From positions 1,054,001 to 1,118,000 of the forward strand of contig NZ_CP110535.1 of the NCBI RefSeq assembly GCF_026104355.1: DNA of 64,000 nt. The letters run 5' to 3'. Origin of the DNA: Halomonas sp. BDJS001 (GTDB taxonomy: Bacteria > Pseudomonadota > Gammaproteobacteria > Pseudomonadales > Halomonadaceae). The translations under genes were made by a program, and so were the position numbers. Below are positions 1 to 8,655 of this stretch, one piece after another (the stretch's first letter is position 1; the number at the start of each line of letters is the position of its first letter). The notes beneath the pieces were generated by a model. That model was not told where the DNA came from. It did no database searches and was given only the letters and a program-made list of their open reading frames with translations.

Positions 1-936
1 TTAATAATGACTGCACTGCTGTTATGTCTCTTGGCGACCGGGATCACCCTGATAGCGCCCGGTTTGCTGGCGCTGGGTGTTGCTCGCTTTCTGCTGGGTA
101 TTAGTACGGGGTTAACGTCTGCGGTGGCTCCCGCTTATATGCAGATGCTGTTGGGTGGGCAGGATAACCGTGTGGCGACTAACTACGTAACGGCCAGTAC
201 CGCGCTCGGGTTCGGGCTAGGGGCTGCGGTGACTAGCCTGTTTGTTTTCCACACCCCAAGCGTATCGCCACCCAGCCTGTGGATTTATTTGGTTACTGCT
301 TCGCTAGCGCTGGTGGTGGTCACCACGCTTAAGGATCGTGCACCGAGCACCACGAAAAACCCTATGCTACGTTTGCCCAGCTATCCCCGTGGGGCTATCT
401 CCTATGGGTTGGCGATTTTGTTGGCCTGGGCGTTAGTGGGGTTGGTGATCGCGATCCTGCCTTCGGCATTAAGCCAACACGGTTTATCCGCCTGGAGCGG
501 CTTCGCCACCTTCGGCATTTGCAGCTGTGGGGTGCTTTTTCAGCCCTGGGCGAGAAGGCTGGCGCCGCGTAGCGCTACTCAACTGGGGCTGGTGATTTTG
601 CCGATTGCCTATGGGTCGATCGCCTGGGGCGCTATTCACGGCAATCTTGTGGCGGTGCTGCTGGGTACGGTGGCTGCAAGCAGCGCTTGCTATGGGTTTA
701 TCTACCTGGGGGGATTAAGCGGCGTGTTGGCGATTGCAGATGCTTCGGCTAGCCGACAAACCACCCAAGCCAGCGCGGGCTATTTTCTGATGGCCTATCT
801 GGGCTTCAGTATCCCGGTGATCACTACCGGGGTGCTGATAGATGGCGTAGGGCATGCATTGGCATTAACGCTGTTTGGCCTTGCGCTACTGGGGGGCGTG
901 ATCGCCACGCTAGTCCTATTGCGCAAGGCTCGGTAA
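1..936 (+). CDS. MFS transporter, 5' end outside the window
   Basis: Membrane transporter of the major facilitator superfamily; the substrate cannot be read from the sequence. The reading frame is open from base 1, so the ATG at 7 is probably internal and the first one or two membrane helices lie upstream. About ten hydrophobic helices remain. The stretch ARFLLGISTG followed by APAYMQ near residue 30 resembles the helix 4/5 region of MFS carriers, and a short cytoplasmic linker near residues 105-125 (KDRAPSTTKN) separates the two halves. The gene ends 15 bp from the convergent cation transporter gene, and no terminator hairpin is seen between them. Confident as MFS, no opinion on cargo. Confidence 0.85.
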   Translation, partial: LIMTALLLCLLATGITLIAPGLLALGVARFLLGISTGLTSAVAPAYMQMLLGGQDNRVATNYVTASTALGFGLGAAVTSLFVFHTPSVSPPSLWIYLVTASLALVVVTTLKDRAPSTTKNPMLRLPSYPRGAISYGLAILLAWALVGLVIAILPSALSQHGLSAWSGFATFGICSCGVLFQPWARRLAPRSATQLGLVILPIAYGSIAWGAIHGNLVAVLLGTVAASSACYGFIYLGGLSGVLAIADASASRQTTQASAGYFLMAYLGFSIPVITTGVLIDGVGHALALTLFGLALLGGVIATLVLLRKAR

Positions 937-950
937 TCTGGATAGAGGGT

Positions 951-1904
951 CTAGGGTTGTTTCTCTACCAATAGTCCACAGGAGGGCGCTGCCCATCGGG
1001 TGTCGGCAGTAAACACCACGTCACACACTACGGGAGAGTAGTAGCGGCGCACCTCGTCATCGACTCGCGCCCGGAGTAAATCCTGGGTGGAGACCGAAAC
1101 ATCGGATTGATCCGGCAGTACCACATGCACCATCACATAGAGCAGGCGCCCAGGGCGAACCATGCGCACGCGCACTTCTTGGGTCTCGGTAGCCGCCAGG
1201 GCGTTCGCCACGGCTTGGCGAACGGGTATCGCGATAGCCTCTTCCGGCGTTTTGTTAAGCAGCTCCTTCAATGCTTGAGAGGCCATTCGCACCGGTACAC
1301 CCAAGCAGAGCACCACCACCGCAATGACCAGCACCGAATCCACGTAGGGCAGAACCGTCTGCCAGCCCAAGCGTTCAAACAGCATCACCAGGCAGAAGGC
1401 GGCGAGTACAGCGGCAGAGATAACGCTATTGACCAGCCAGTTGAGTTTATCTGCCGCTACCAATGGGCTGCTCACATGGCGCTGACTGCGGTGCATCACC
1501 CAGGCGGTAAGTGAACAAGCCGCAGTGGCGAATAGCGCGTACAGCACCGCCAAGCCTGCCGCTATCTCACGGCCCCCGGTGAGTAGGGCGGCAATGGCAT
1601 CGACCAAGGCAAAAATAGACACGCCTAAAATCAGCAGCCCTTTGCACAGATTCACCAGCGACTCAAAGTAGCTATAGCCGAACGGATAGGATTCGCTATC
1701 GGGGCGGCTAGCCAGTTTGCTCACCTTGATCGTGACCAGGGCAACGCTGAAATAGATCAGATTGAAAAGCCCATCCAGCAAGATCGCTTGGGAGTTGGAG
1801 GCGAGTGTGGCTACGATGCCTGCACAACCAATCAGCAGCGCCATAAAGGCTGAGAATGCCAAAGTGCTTGATTCTGTCTTCACGAAGTTTTTTCCAGTGT
1901 ACAT
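951..1904 (-). CDS. Cation diffusion facilitator (CDF) family transporter
   Basis: Probably a proton-coupled divalent metal exporter in the inner membrane. From the ATG at 1904 the protein has 317 residues. Helices run from about residue 15 to 215 and a soluble C-terminal domain of about 80 residues follows (roughly residues 225-305), the usual CDF layout. SNSQAILLDGLFNLIYF in the second helix carries the conserved Asp of the CDF metal site, and RPDSESYPFGYSYFESLVN matches the loop and helix-3 signature. The start is uncertain: no ribosome binding site precedes 1904, an in-frame TTG lies at 1946, and a well-formed minus-strand frame from 2031 runs into this gene in another frame through an A6 run, so the true N-terminus may be longer. 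Metal not identifiable. Confidence 0.8.
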   Translation of the reverse strand: MYTGKNFVKTESSTLAFSAFMALLIGCAGIVATLASNSQAILLDGLFNLIYFSVALVTIKVSKLASRPDSESYPFGYSYFESLVNLCKGLLILGVSIFALVDAIAALLTGGREIAAGLAVLYALFATAACSLTAWVMHRSQRHVSSPLVAADKLNWLVNSVISAAVLAAFCLVMLFERLGWQTVLPYVDSVLVIAVVVLCLGVPVRMASQALKELLNKTPEEAIAIPVRQAVANALAATETQEVRVRMVRPGRLLYVMVHVVLPDQSDVSVSTQDLLRARVDDEVRRYYSPVVCDVVFTADTRWAAPSCGLLVEKQP

Positions 1905-2002
1905 AGTCAAAATAGCCAGTAAGCATAGCAACTTCGTCGGTCTCAATGTCAGCGTCTTTGCGAGTTTTTGCTGTCAATTTGATGAGTTTCCAATGCTCTT
2001 TT

Positions 2003-2060
2003 GTAAGAGATCTCTTACGCGTGTAAGCCATATCTTACAGCCGTGTAAGAGATCGCTGTC
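2003..2060. promoter_or_regulatory. Array of three 16-bp inverted repeats (operator-like)
   Basis: Three sites share the form GTAAG-N6-CTTAC. The first, GTAAGAGATCTCTTAC (2003-2018), is a perfect palindrome. The second, GTAAGCCATATCTTAC (2023-2038), keeps both arms. The third (2045-2060) keeps GTAAG exactly but has a degenerate right arm, CTGTC. Site starts are 20 and 22 bp apart, about two helical turns, as expected for cooperative binding of a dimeric regulator to one DNA face. The array lies between the divergent CDF gene and vgrG, 87 bp ahead of the vgrG start, so it could control either. The regulator is not identifiable here. The sequence pattern is seen directly; the operator role is inferred. 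Confidence 0.45.
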
Positions 2061-2146
2061 ACTTGCCCGAGTAGGCTTGCTTTCTCGCCCGGTGCCGATA
2101 TCCTGATTCGTTCTCATTAGCAGATAACGATCCAAGGAGCGGAGAA

Positions 2147-4264
2147 ATGGCGGATAAAACAGGCCTGCAATTTACCTTGGCCCTACCAGGGGCCGATGAT
2201 ACCGCCGTGGTGCGTTTTACCCATCGTGAAGCTCTCTCTGAACCCTTTACCCTCTCCGTGGACTTTGCCAGCCGCTCCCATAACCTATCGCCCAGCGACT
2301 GTTTGGATCAGGAAGCCACCCTGTCCATTTGGCAGGATGGCGAGCCGCTGCGCCGGGTGCACGGGGTGGTCACAGAGCTGCACCGCGGCGATCGCGGTCA
2401 TCGGCGCAGCTTTTATCGGGTGGAGATTCGGCCCGCCCTGTGGCGGTTATCGCTGCGCCATAATTCGCGTATCTTTCAAGACACCTCGCCCTATGACGCC
2501 ATCACCACCCTGGCCAGCGAGCGTGGCCTGACCGATATCGGCTTTGCCACCACCCGCACGCCCTTGGATCGTGAGTATCTGGTGCAGTACCGGGAGACCG
2601 ACCTGGCCTTTATCGGGCGCGTGGCCGCTGAAGAGGGCTGTTTCTATTTCCATGAGTTCGAGAACGTCGAAGGTGGCAAGCACCAGCTGGTGTTTGCCGA
2701 CGCCACCGTGGTACTGCCCAGCGTCGGCGAGCGCGTCTACCACGGCCGTGCCGGAGGTACCCCGCCACGACGCCATATCCGTCAACTCCGCCAGGCCAGT
2801 CGGGTGCGCCCCGCCTCGGCGATGCTCAAGGACTACACTTTTAAGAATCCTGCCTACGCCCAGATTCACGAGCACCAAGCATCGGGGCTGGGCGAACACG
2901 CCCAACGAGAGGATTACGAGCACTTTGATTACCCCGGCCGTTATAAGAAGGACGCCTCCGGCAAGCCTTTTACCCGCCACCGTTTAGAGTCCCTGCGCGC
3001 TGACGCCACCACCGCCGAGGCGGAGAGTGATTTGCCCGAACTCGCCCCGGGTATCTGCTTTACCCTCACCGACCACGATATCGATAGCCTTAACCAGGCG
3101 TGGCAGGTGGTCTCGGTGGTGCATCACGGCGAACAGCCCCAGGCCCTGGAAGAGGACGGCATGATGCGGGGCGGCAATGGGGCAAACACCGGGCAAGCAG
3201 ACGAGCAGATGACCCGCTACTATAACGAGCTGGTAATCATGCCCAAGGATCAAACCTTCCGCCCGGAGCCCAACCCCAAACCCCGCGTTGACGGCCCCCA
3301 AATAGCCTTTGTGGTGGGCCCGGAAGGCGAAGAGATCTACTGCGACGAACACGGCCGGGTTAAGGTGCAGTTCCCCTGGGATCGCTACGCCGAACCTAAC
3401 GAGACCGCCAGCTGCTGGGTACGGGTGGCCCAGGACTGGGCAGGCGGTGGCTACGGCAGTATGGCGATCCCCAGGATCGGAAATGAAACGGTCGTTTCAT
3501 TTTTGGAAGGCGACCCCGACCAGCCGCTGATTACCGGCCGTACCTACCACGCGGTAAACACCCCGCCGTATACGCTACCGGAGCACAAAACCCGCACGGT
3601 GATCCGCACCCAAAGCCATAAAAGCAAAGGCTTTAATGAACTGCGCTTTGAGGACGCCACCGACGAGGAGCAGATCTGGTTCCACGCCCAAAAAGACCTG
3701 GAGCTACTCACCCTTAACGACCGCACGGAAGAGATCAAACGCGATAGCCACCTCAAGGTGCACAACGACCGCATCAGCGAGATCGACAACGACGATCATC
3801 ACACGGTGCACCGCCACCGCTTTGAGCACACCGAAGGCGCCCAGCATTTAAGCGTGGAAGGCACCCTGCATATGCGCGCCGGAGAGGCTTGGCTAAGCGA
3901 AAGTGGTCAGGAGCTGCATATCAAGTCGGGGCAAAAAGCAGTCCTCGAAGCCGATGGCGAAATCACCCTAAAAGCCGGTGGCAGCTTTATCAAGATTAAC
4001 GCCAGTGGCATCACCATCGTCGGCCCCCGAGTCAAAATCAACGCCGGTGGCAGCCCAGGTAGTGGTGCCGGGCAGGCGGTTGAATTGCCCAAACTGCCGC
4101 CCGTGCTGGAAGGTAAAGACCATGGCCGGGCAGAGGCGATAGGGCACTCGCCGTTGCTAAGCAGTGATATTGAGCCATCGCGCCAGTTAGCAGCGCTAAA
4201 GCAAGGGAGTGCGCTGACCAATCTATGCGAGCCACCCGACGACACTGTATCGGGAGGGGCATAA
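2147..4264 (+). CDS. vgrG: Type VI secretion system tip protein VgrG (TssI)
   Basis: Forms the trimeric spike at the tip of the type VI secretion tube and carries effectors into target cells. The 705 residues show the N-terminal gp27-like base (about 1-330), the gp5 OB fold (about 380-470, with VKVQFPWDRYAEPNE and CWVRVAQDWAGGGYGSMAIP) and the beta-helix/DUF2345 needle (about 500-640). A short tail of about 60 residues carries no enzyme domain, so this is a structural VgrG that needs an adaptor for cargo. AAGGAG lies just ahead of the ATG. Its stop overlaps the start of the adaptor gene. No sheath, baseplate or membrane-complex genes are present, so this is an orphan vgrG island relying on a T6SS encoded elsewhere. 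Confidence 0.97.
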   Translation: MADKTGLQFTLALPGADDTAVVRFTHREALSEPFTLSVDFASRSHNLSPSDCLDQEATLSIWQDGEPLRRVHGVVTELHRGDRGHRRSFYRVEIRPALWRLSLRHNSRIFQDTSPYDAITTLASERGLTDIGFATTRTPLDREYLVQYRETDLAFIGRVAAEEGCFYFHEFENVEGGKHQLVFADATVVLPSVGERVYHGRAGGTPPRRHIRQLRQASRVRPASAMLKDYTFKNPAYAQIHEHQASGLGEHAQREDYEHFDYPGRYKKDASGKPFTRHRLESLRADATTAEAESDLPELAPGICFTLTDHDIDSLNQAWQVVSVVHHGEQPQALEEDGMMRGGNGANTGQADEQMTRYYNELVIMPKDQTFRPEPNPKPRVDGPQIAFVVGPEGEEIYCDEHGRVKVQFPWDRYAEPNETASCWVRVAQDWAGGGYGSMAIPRIGNETVVSFLEGDPDQPLITGRTYHAVNTPPYTLPEHKTRTVIRTQSHKSKGFNELRFEDATDEEQIWFHAQKDLELLTLNDRTEEIKRDSHLKVHNDRISEIDNDDHHTVHRHRFEHTEGAQHLSVEGTLHMRAGEAWLSESGQELHIKSGQKAVLEADGEITLKAGGSFIKINASGITIVGPRVKINAGGSPGSGAGQAVELPKLPPVLEGKDHGRAEAIGHSPLLSSDIEPSRQLAALKQGSALTNLCEPPDDTVSGGA

Positions 4265-5205
4265 TGATGAGTCATCTCACTAGCGAAGGCTTACGAAAAT
4301 ATTCGCTGGGCCCGCCACCTAAATATAGAGACGTAGTGAATCAGCCTGACTACTACGTATTGCTGGATGCGTTAACGCGGCCAAACCTAGAGCGCTGGCT
4401 CTATGAGACAGTGGAAGCGCCCGATTACGAGGTGCTCTACCTGAAAACGCCTCTGAAAGAGTGTCGTGAAGCGTCACCTTGCCTGGTGGCTCTGCAAGGG
4501 GCACCAGCCCTCTGGGACGCATTCTTACAGCAAGGGGCTGAACAGCAGTGGGGGTGGCTGCTTTACAGTCGTGCCTCCCGCCAAGAGCTTTTAGCCCGCC
4601 TACGCTGGCTGCTGATGGTGCATCACCCCGTCCATGGGACGCAGGTGCTGCGTCTCGCCTCCCCAGCCGTTATGCACAGTTTGCTCAATATCAAGGGGGG
4701 AGGGAGCTACACAAGTTTGTTTGGTAGCGTTATTGAACGTGCCTGGTTACCGGTTAAAGACAACACCTCCATGACATGGTGGCAGGTTAACCAAAGCGAC
4801 TCATTGCAAGAGACTGGCGTACCTACTTCAGCGTCTCCCCTAACATTGCAAGAAGTGCACCTTTCCGCTCTGGCACAAGTGAACTGGCAGCGTTTTCAAA
4901 CCACGCTCGCTAAGCATTTGCAGCGCTACTTCCCATCAGGCCCGCTAATCAGTCACCACGGCTCAGCGATGGAGGCGGCCGAGCAGGTAATCACAACGAC
5001 AGCTCGTCTAGGGTTTATGGGCCAGCGAGCCCACTTTTACATGGCAAATATATTAGGCGCCCACGGTAACGCCGCATTGGATGTTGATCGGTACCCTGCA
5101 TTAGCTAAATTGCTTCTCCATCCCAACCATCAAGCACCAATGGAACGGCTAAAAGCGGCAGTCAGTCTTGCCCAGCAAGCGTTAGAACAGGATGACATGG
5201 TATGA
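4264..5205 (+). CDS. DUF4123-domain T6SS effector adaptor (Tap/TEC type)
   Basis: Likely chaperone that loads the downstream effector onto VgrG. The DUF4123 fold occupies about residues 25-140: YYVLLDALTRPNLERWLYE at the start, then LYLKTPLKE, SPCLVAL and GWLLYSRASRQELLARLRWLL, which match the family pattern. The C-terminal half is less conserved and is probably the cargo-binding part. The start ATG at 4264 shares a base with the vgrG stop (TAATG), with a second ATG at 4267; longer upstream starts would run inside vgrG. The end overlaps the effector start by 4 bp. This vgrG-adaptor-effector order, with translational coupling, is the classical layout for adaptor-loaded cargo. Confidence 0.87.
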   Translation: MMSHLTSEGLRKYSLGPPPKYRDVVNQPDYYVLLDALTRPNLERWLYETVEAPDYEVLYLKTPLKECREASPCLVALQGAPALWDAFLQQGAEQQWGWLLYSRASRQELLARLRWLLMVHHPVHGTQVLRLASPAVMHSLLNIKGGGSYTSLFGSVIERAWLPVKDNTSMTWWQVNQSDSLQETGVPTSASPLTLQEVHLSALAQVNWQRFQTTLAKHLQRYFPSGPLISHHGSAMEAAEQVITTTARLGFMGQRAHFYMANILGAHGNAALDVDRYPALAKLLLHPNHQAPMERLKAAVSLAQQALEQDDMV

Positions 5206-8200
5206 GCATGGATATAGCGGCCGCGAATCGCGTTGCCGATAATCAACCCGATAACGACCCCAGCGATGAAAGCGGCCAATGTACGCTAACACAAAAAGAT
5301 ATGCAGTTAGTGCCGGTACGTTATGCCATGGTCGAAGAGCCTGAGGCCGAGCGTGCAGAAGCGGTGAATGGCTTTGCCCCAGTGCACGGTGGTCGTTTTC
5401 GCCGTTCAGGCATTCGGCCGATACGTTCAGGGTGGTTATATATTGTGCATAGCTTAACGCCCGATGAACTCCTGATATTCAAAGTAGAGCCCGATGGCAG
5501 TGGCGATGAGATTATTCTTGAACGCAAAGGGAGCATCGAAGTACTGCACAGCATGGTGGAGCTAACTGAGCGCCATCAGTCCATGCTATTGATCCCCACC
5601 TTCCGTCGCCAGGTAATGACCCGAGTAGGCATAGGCGGATTCTGCCATGGCACCGCTCATTTACTTGACCCCAATGACTTGCCTGACGCACTGGCAGACG
5701 ACCACGGTGAGCATCGTGTAACCCCAGAAGCGCCTGACCAAGAGGCAGGCGCTGATGCTGAAATCGATCCGGGCAGTTATGCCTGGTGTGACCTCGAAGC
5801 GACGCCTATCGATTGGCAAGCGGCCAGCGCTGGCGAGATTGTGGGCAGCATCAAAGGCAGCTACCAAAACGACAGCGCCATTCTCGTGGTAGAAGATATT
5901 CCCGCACGAGTAAAAGACTGGGCGCAACTTTGGAAGCAACTAGCTGAACAACAGGGCAATTGGCAGGATAAGTATCAAACAGAGAACTTCGCGGCGAGAA
6001 CGATCGATGGGCTGATGACCCTTAACTTTGCTCCGCATGCCGCTAATGCGGGCCAGGGCAATATTCCCGAATGGCTAGGCGATGCTGGCAGCGATGATCA
6101 AGCTGATCTACGCGAACTGGCAGACCTTTACGAGCAGCGACGCGAAAGGCGTGAGGCTATCCATACTGCTCACACTGGAGTGGTCGGTAGCGCCTTGGCG
6201 CCTATTAACCGGGATATCGATGAACTCAGCCAGCAAATCGCTGAAAACCTAGGTACGGATGCTGAGTCAGTAAAAGAGTTTGTCGAGGAAACCGAGCAGG
6301 CCCACTTTAATGAAGTGATTGGCGGCCACTACGCGCTGGCACCCAATGGCATTGTAGATGTCATTCGTCAGCAGGATATGGAAAATTTCCTAGCCTACGC
6401 CAACGGCCTTGAGGAGGATTGGCAATCGGCTTACCTAGCCATAGGACAGGATATGGCGCGGCTAGCGCCTGTATGGCACGACTATGCTCTGGTGCTGGAT
6501 AGGGAAGAAGCACTACATATAAAACTGACGAGTAAAATCGAGAAGTACGCTTTCGAAACGCTGGCATTGTGTGGGCAAAGCGATTTTCTTGCTCAGTATT
6601 ATATGGGCGATACCCCCAACACGGCCCACTTGCTTCACTTTATTCCTACTGAAAGCTTTATTGACACCTTCCTATCCGAGTTGGATGGCCCGCAAAAAGC
6701 CTTAACACAGGCGGCGGCTTTGATGACCGCCTCAGGCGCACTAGGTAATTATCAAACGTGGCGGAGCACTATTGATGAGCAAACAGGCCTGCGCTTTCGC
6801 AGCATTGAGGGCCTCGCCGATGATGTGGTGGCGGATATTGCCGGGGAGGTCAGTTACAAAGAGAAAATGTTGGGTGAAGCGGTCATCAAAAGTCTGCTAG
6901 ACGATGCACAACAGTTGGAGATGCCCCAGCGCTTTGCCAATCTGGCAGGCATGTTGCCGGAAGGGCAACGGCTAATGTTTCTTGAGCGCCTGGGGCTGGC
7001 TGAGATGGGCTGGGATATTCCTGACCAAACCGTGCTAGGTAAATTGCGGGAGGCCACCACCAAGGCACAACGCTCGTCATCACTGCTCCAGCGGTTGGAA
7101 CAGGATATGGAGCGCTATTACCAAGAGCGGGATGCGGAAATAAAGCGTGCTTCTCGTCGGGGCACAAGCCAGGCCCATCGCCGCGCTGCTGACCAGTTCA
7201 ACGCGAGAAAAATCCGAGCTAAAGAGTTAGAGATAAGGCAACAGCAGCAGTTGCTGGGTGAGGCATTAGAAGAGCTGGCAGATCATAGTTTTCCCGCTAA
7301 TGAGAATGGTAGCCACGCCCTGAAAATAGGCGGCTTAAGCCAAGCCGCTACCCGCGCAGCGCTGGCTGAGCGCAACGCCTTCAAACAGTTGGCCAATCAG
7401 CCCCGTGACACGATGCGCAATACCTTGGATACCCTGATTCGTAACGAGCAGAATGAATTGTCTGTATCCCGGGCTGTGGGGGTGTTGGTGAACGGTAGTT
7501 TGTCAGCTTTAGGTGCAATTACTGCCTGTGTCGCTGTGAACGACTTGGTCAAGAACTGGGGGCAAGAGCATTTTTGGGAGCATTTTGGTAATGCGGGCTC
7601 GCAGACAACAGCAACAGCGGCAGCACTTATGGCGATTAGAGAAATGATCGTCGATGCTCGCCATCGCAAACTCTATGAAGGGCGAGCTTTTCAGCAGGTC
7701 GCCCAGGCTGAATTAAAAGCGGCAGCGGGCAGCCCAGCCCAGCTGGAGCGTTGGGCCAGGGCAGCCAATAAAGCTATGGGTTTTGTTGCTGGTCTGGGTG
7801 GGGTGGCTGGTGTTTTTGAGATGATTAGGCAAGGGCAGAAGCTGGGGCGTGCCCAGACCCAGGCGGAGCGTTTAGCCACTCAGGTGGCTCTGATGGGGGC
7901 TTCTGGTACAGCAGGAGGAGGCTTTGCCTTAGGCGGCAGATGGCTTGTGGGTAGAATATTAGGCACGCCTGCTGCGCAGTTGCGGCTTTTGATGTTGCAG
8001 TTTGCCGGGCCGGTGGGCTGGTTCGTTGCGGTCAGTACGCTGTTATTGGTGATGGGCGACTTATTAGCCAGTCGCTTTTCACTCAGCCCTGTGCAGCGCT
8101 GGTGCCAGCAAAGCTACTGGGGGCTGCGCAGTAAACAGTGGAACCTTGAAAAGCATGAGCAGGAACTGGGCAAACTAAGCGGCAGCGAGGTTAGCGTGGA

Positions 8201-8642
8201 ACGCCAAGGCGTGGCAGCACCCCATGCAGGCCCTGGGCCTGGCCCTGCCGCTAGCGATCTAGCCTTCCGGCTGACCATGCCCGGTGGTCAGCCACCCGAT
8301 GAAGAGACGCTCTCTTTCGGAGTATGGGGTGTTCCTATGCGTGGGGGCCATCAAGAGCTGACCCGTGATGTGCTGGCGTATGCCCATAATAGAACAGAAA
8401 ACTCTCGTGTAGATGTCACCTATCACTTTGCGCCAGAGGCGCTAAGTCAGTTCAACTTTGTACGGCTGGTGGTGCGCTCGCGCCTCAACGGTGAATCCAC
8501 AACGCAAGTCTATGAACTACACCGTCGTGGCCGTTCACTGCCAGGAGAGTGGCGTGATGTGAGTGCCCTGACGGATAGTTTTTTCAGTAGCGTCAAAATA
8601 GGCACTTGGCCGGGTATGCCACTCACGCCCTGGGCGCCCTAA
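5202..8642 (+). CDS. MIX-motif type VI effector, pore-forming type (VasX / BTH_I2691-like)
   Basis: Large antibacterial effector predicted to be delivered on the neighbouring VgrG. The N-terminus carries a MIX marker: IRSGWLYIV at residues 74-82 fits hRxGhhYhh, preceded by LVPVRYAMVEEP as in VasX-like toxins. The middle is mostly helical, with a charged, probably coiled-coil stretch at about 618-695. Four hydrophobic segments follow at about 759-778, 857-873, 893-908 and 926-951, the last the strongest, which fits colicin-like membrane insertion. A soluble tail of about 140 residues follows. There is no nuclease, lipase or peptidoglycan hydrolase motif. It overlaps the adaptor by 4 bp, and a multi-pass membrane protein gene 13 bp downstream suits immunity to a pore former. 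Effector role is confident from motif and context; pore formation is inferred. Confidence 0.87.
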   Translation: MSMDIAAANRVADNQPDNDPSDESGQCTLTQKDMQLVPVRYAMVEEPEAERAEAVNGFAPVHGGRFRRSGIRPIRSGWLYIVHSLTPDELLIFKVEPDGSGDEIILERKGSIEVLHSMVELTERHQSMLLIPTFRRQVMTRVGIGGFCHGTAHLLDPNDLPDALADDHGEHRVTPEAPDQEAGADAEIDPGSYAWCDLEATPIDWQAASAGEIVGSIKGSYQNDSAILVVEDIPARVKDWAQLWKQLAEQQGNWQDKYQTENFAARTIDGLMTLNFAPHAANAGQGNIPEWLGDAGSDDQADLRELADLYEQRRERREAIHTAHTGVVGSALAPINRDIDELSQQIAENLGTDAESVKEFVEETEQAHFNEVIGGHYALAPNGIVDVIRQQDMENFLAYANGLEEDWQSAYLAIGQDMARLAPVWHDYALVLDREEALHIKLTSKIEKYAFETLALCGQSDFLAQYYMGDTPNTAHLLHFIPTESFIDTFLSELDGPQKALTQAAALMTASGALGNYQTWRSTIDEQTGLRFRSIEGLADDVVADIAGEVSYKEKMLGEAVIKSLLDDAQQLEMPQRFANLAGMLPEGQRLMFLERLGLAEMGWDIPDQTVLGKLREATTKAQRSSSLLQRLEQDMERYYQERDAEIKRASRRGTSQAHRRAADQFNARKIRAKELEIRQQQQLLGEALEELADHSFPANENGSHALKIGGLSQAATRAALAERNAFKQLANQPRDTMRNTLDTLIRNEQNELSVSRAVGVLVNGSLSALGAITACVAVNDLVKNWGQEHFWEHFGNAGSQTTATAAALMAIREMIVDARHRKLYEGRAFQQVAQAELKAAAGSPAQLERWARAANKAMGFVAGLGGVAGVFEMIRQGQKLGRAQTQAERLATQVALMGASGTAGGGFALGGRWLVGRILGTPAAQLRLLMLQFAGPVGWFVAVSTLLLVMGDLLASRFSLSPVQRWCQQSYWGLRSKQWNLEKHEQELGKLSGSEVSVERQGVAAPHAGPGPGPAASDLAFRLTMPGGQPPDEETLSFGVWGVPMRGGHQELTRDVLAYAHNRTENSRVDVTYHFAPEALSQFNFVRLVVRSRLNGESTTQVYELHRRGRSLPGEWRDVSALTDSFFSSVKIGTWPGMPLTPWAP

Positions 8643-8655
8643 ACAAGGAAGAATA

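Noticed and set aside
1107..1514. Plus-strand open frame across the CDF gene
   Set aside because: His-rich, Ala-poor translation with no family resemblance; a mirror of the well-supported transporter on the other strand.
2447..2980. Long minus-strand frame inside vgrG
   Set aside because: It runs through VgrG sequence that is clearly conserved in the plus frame and has no ribosome binding site.
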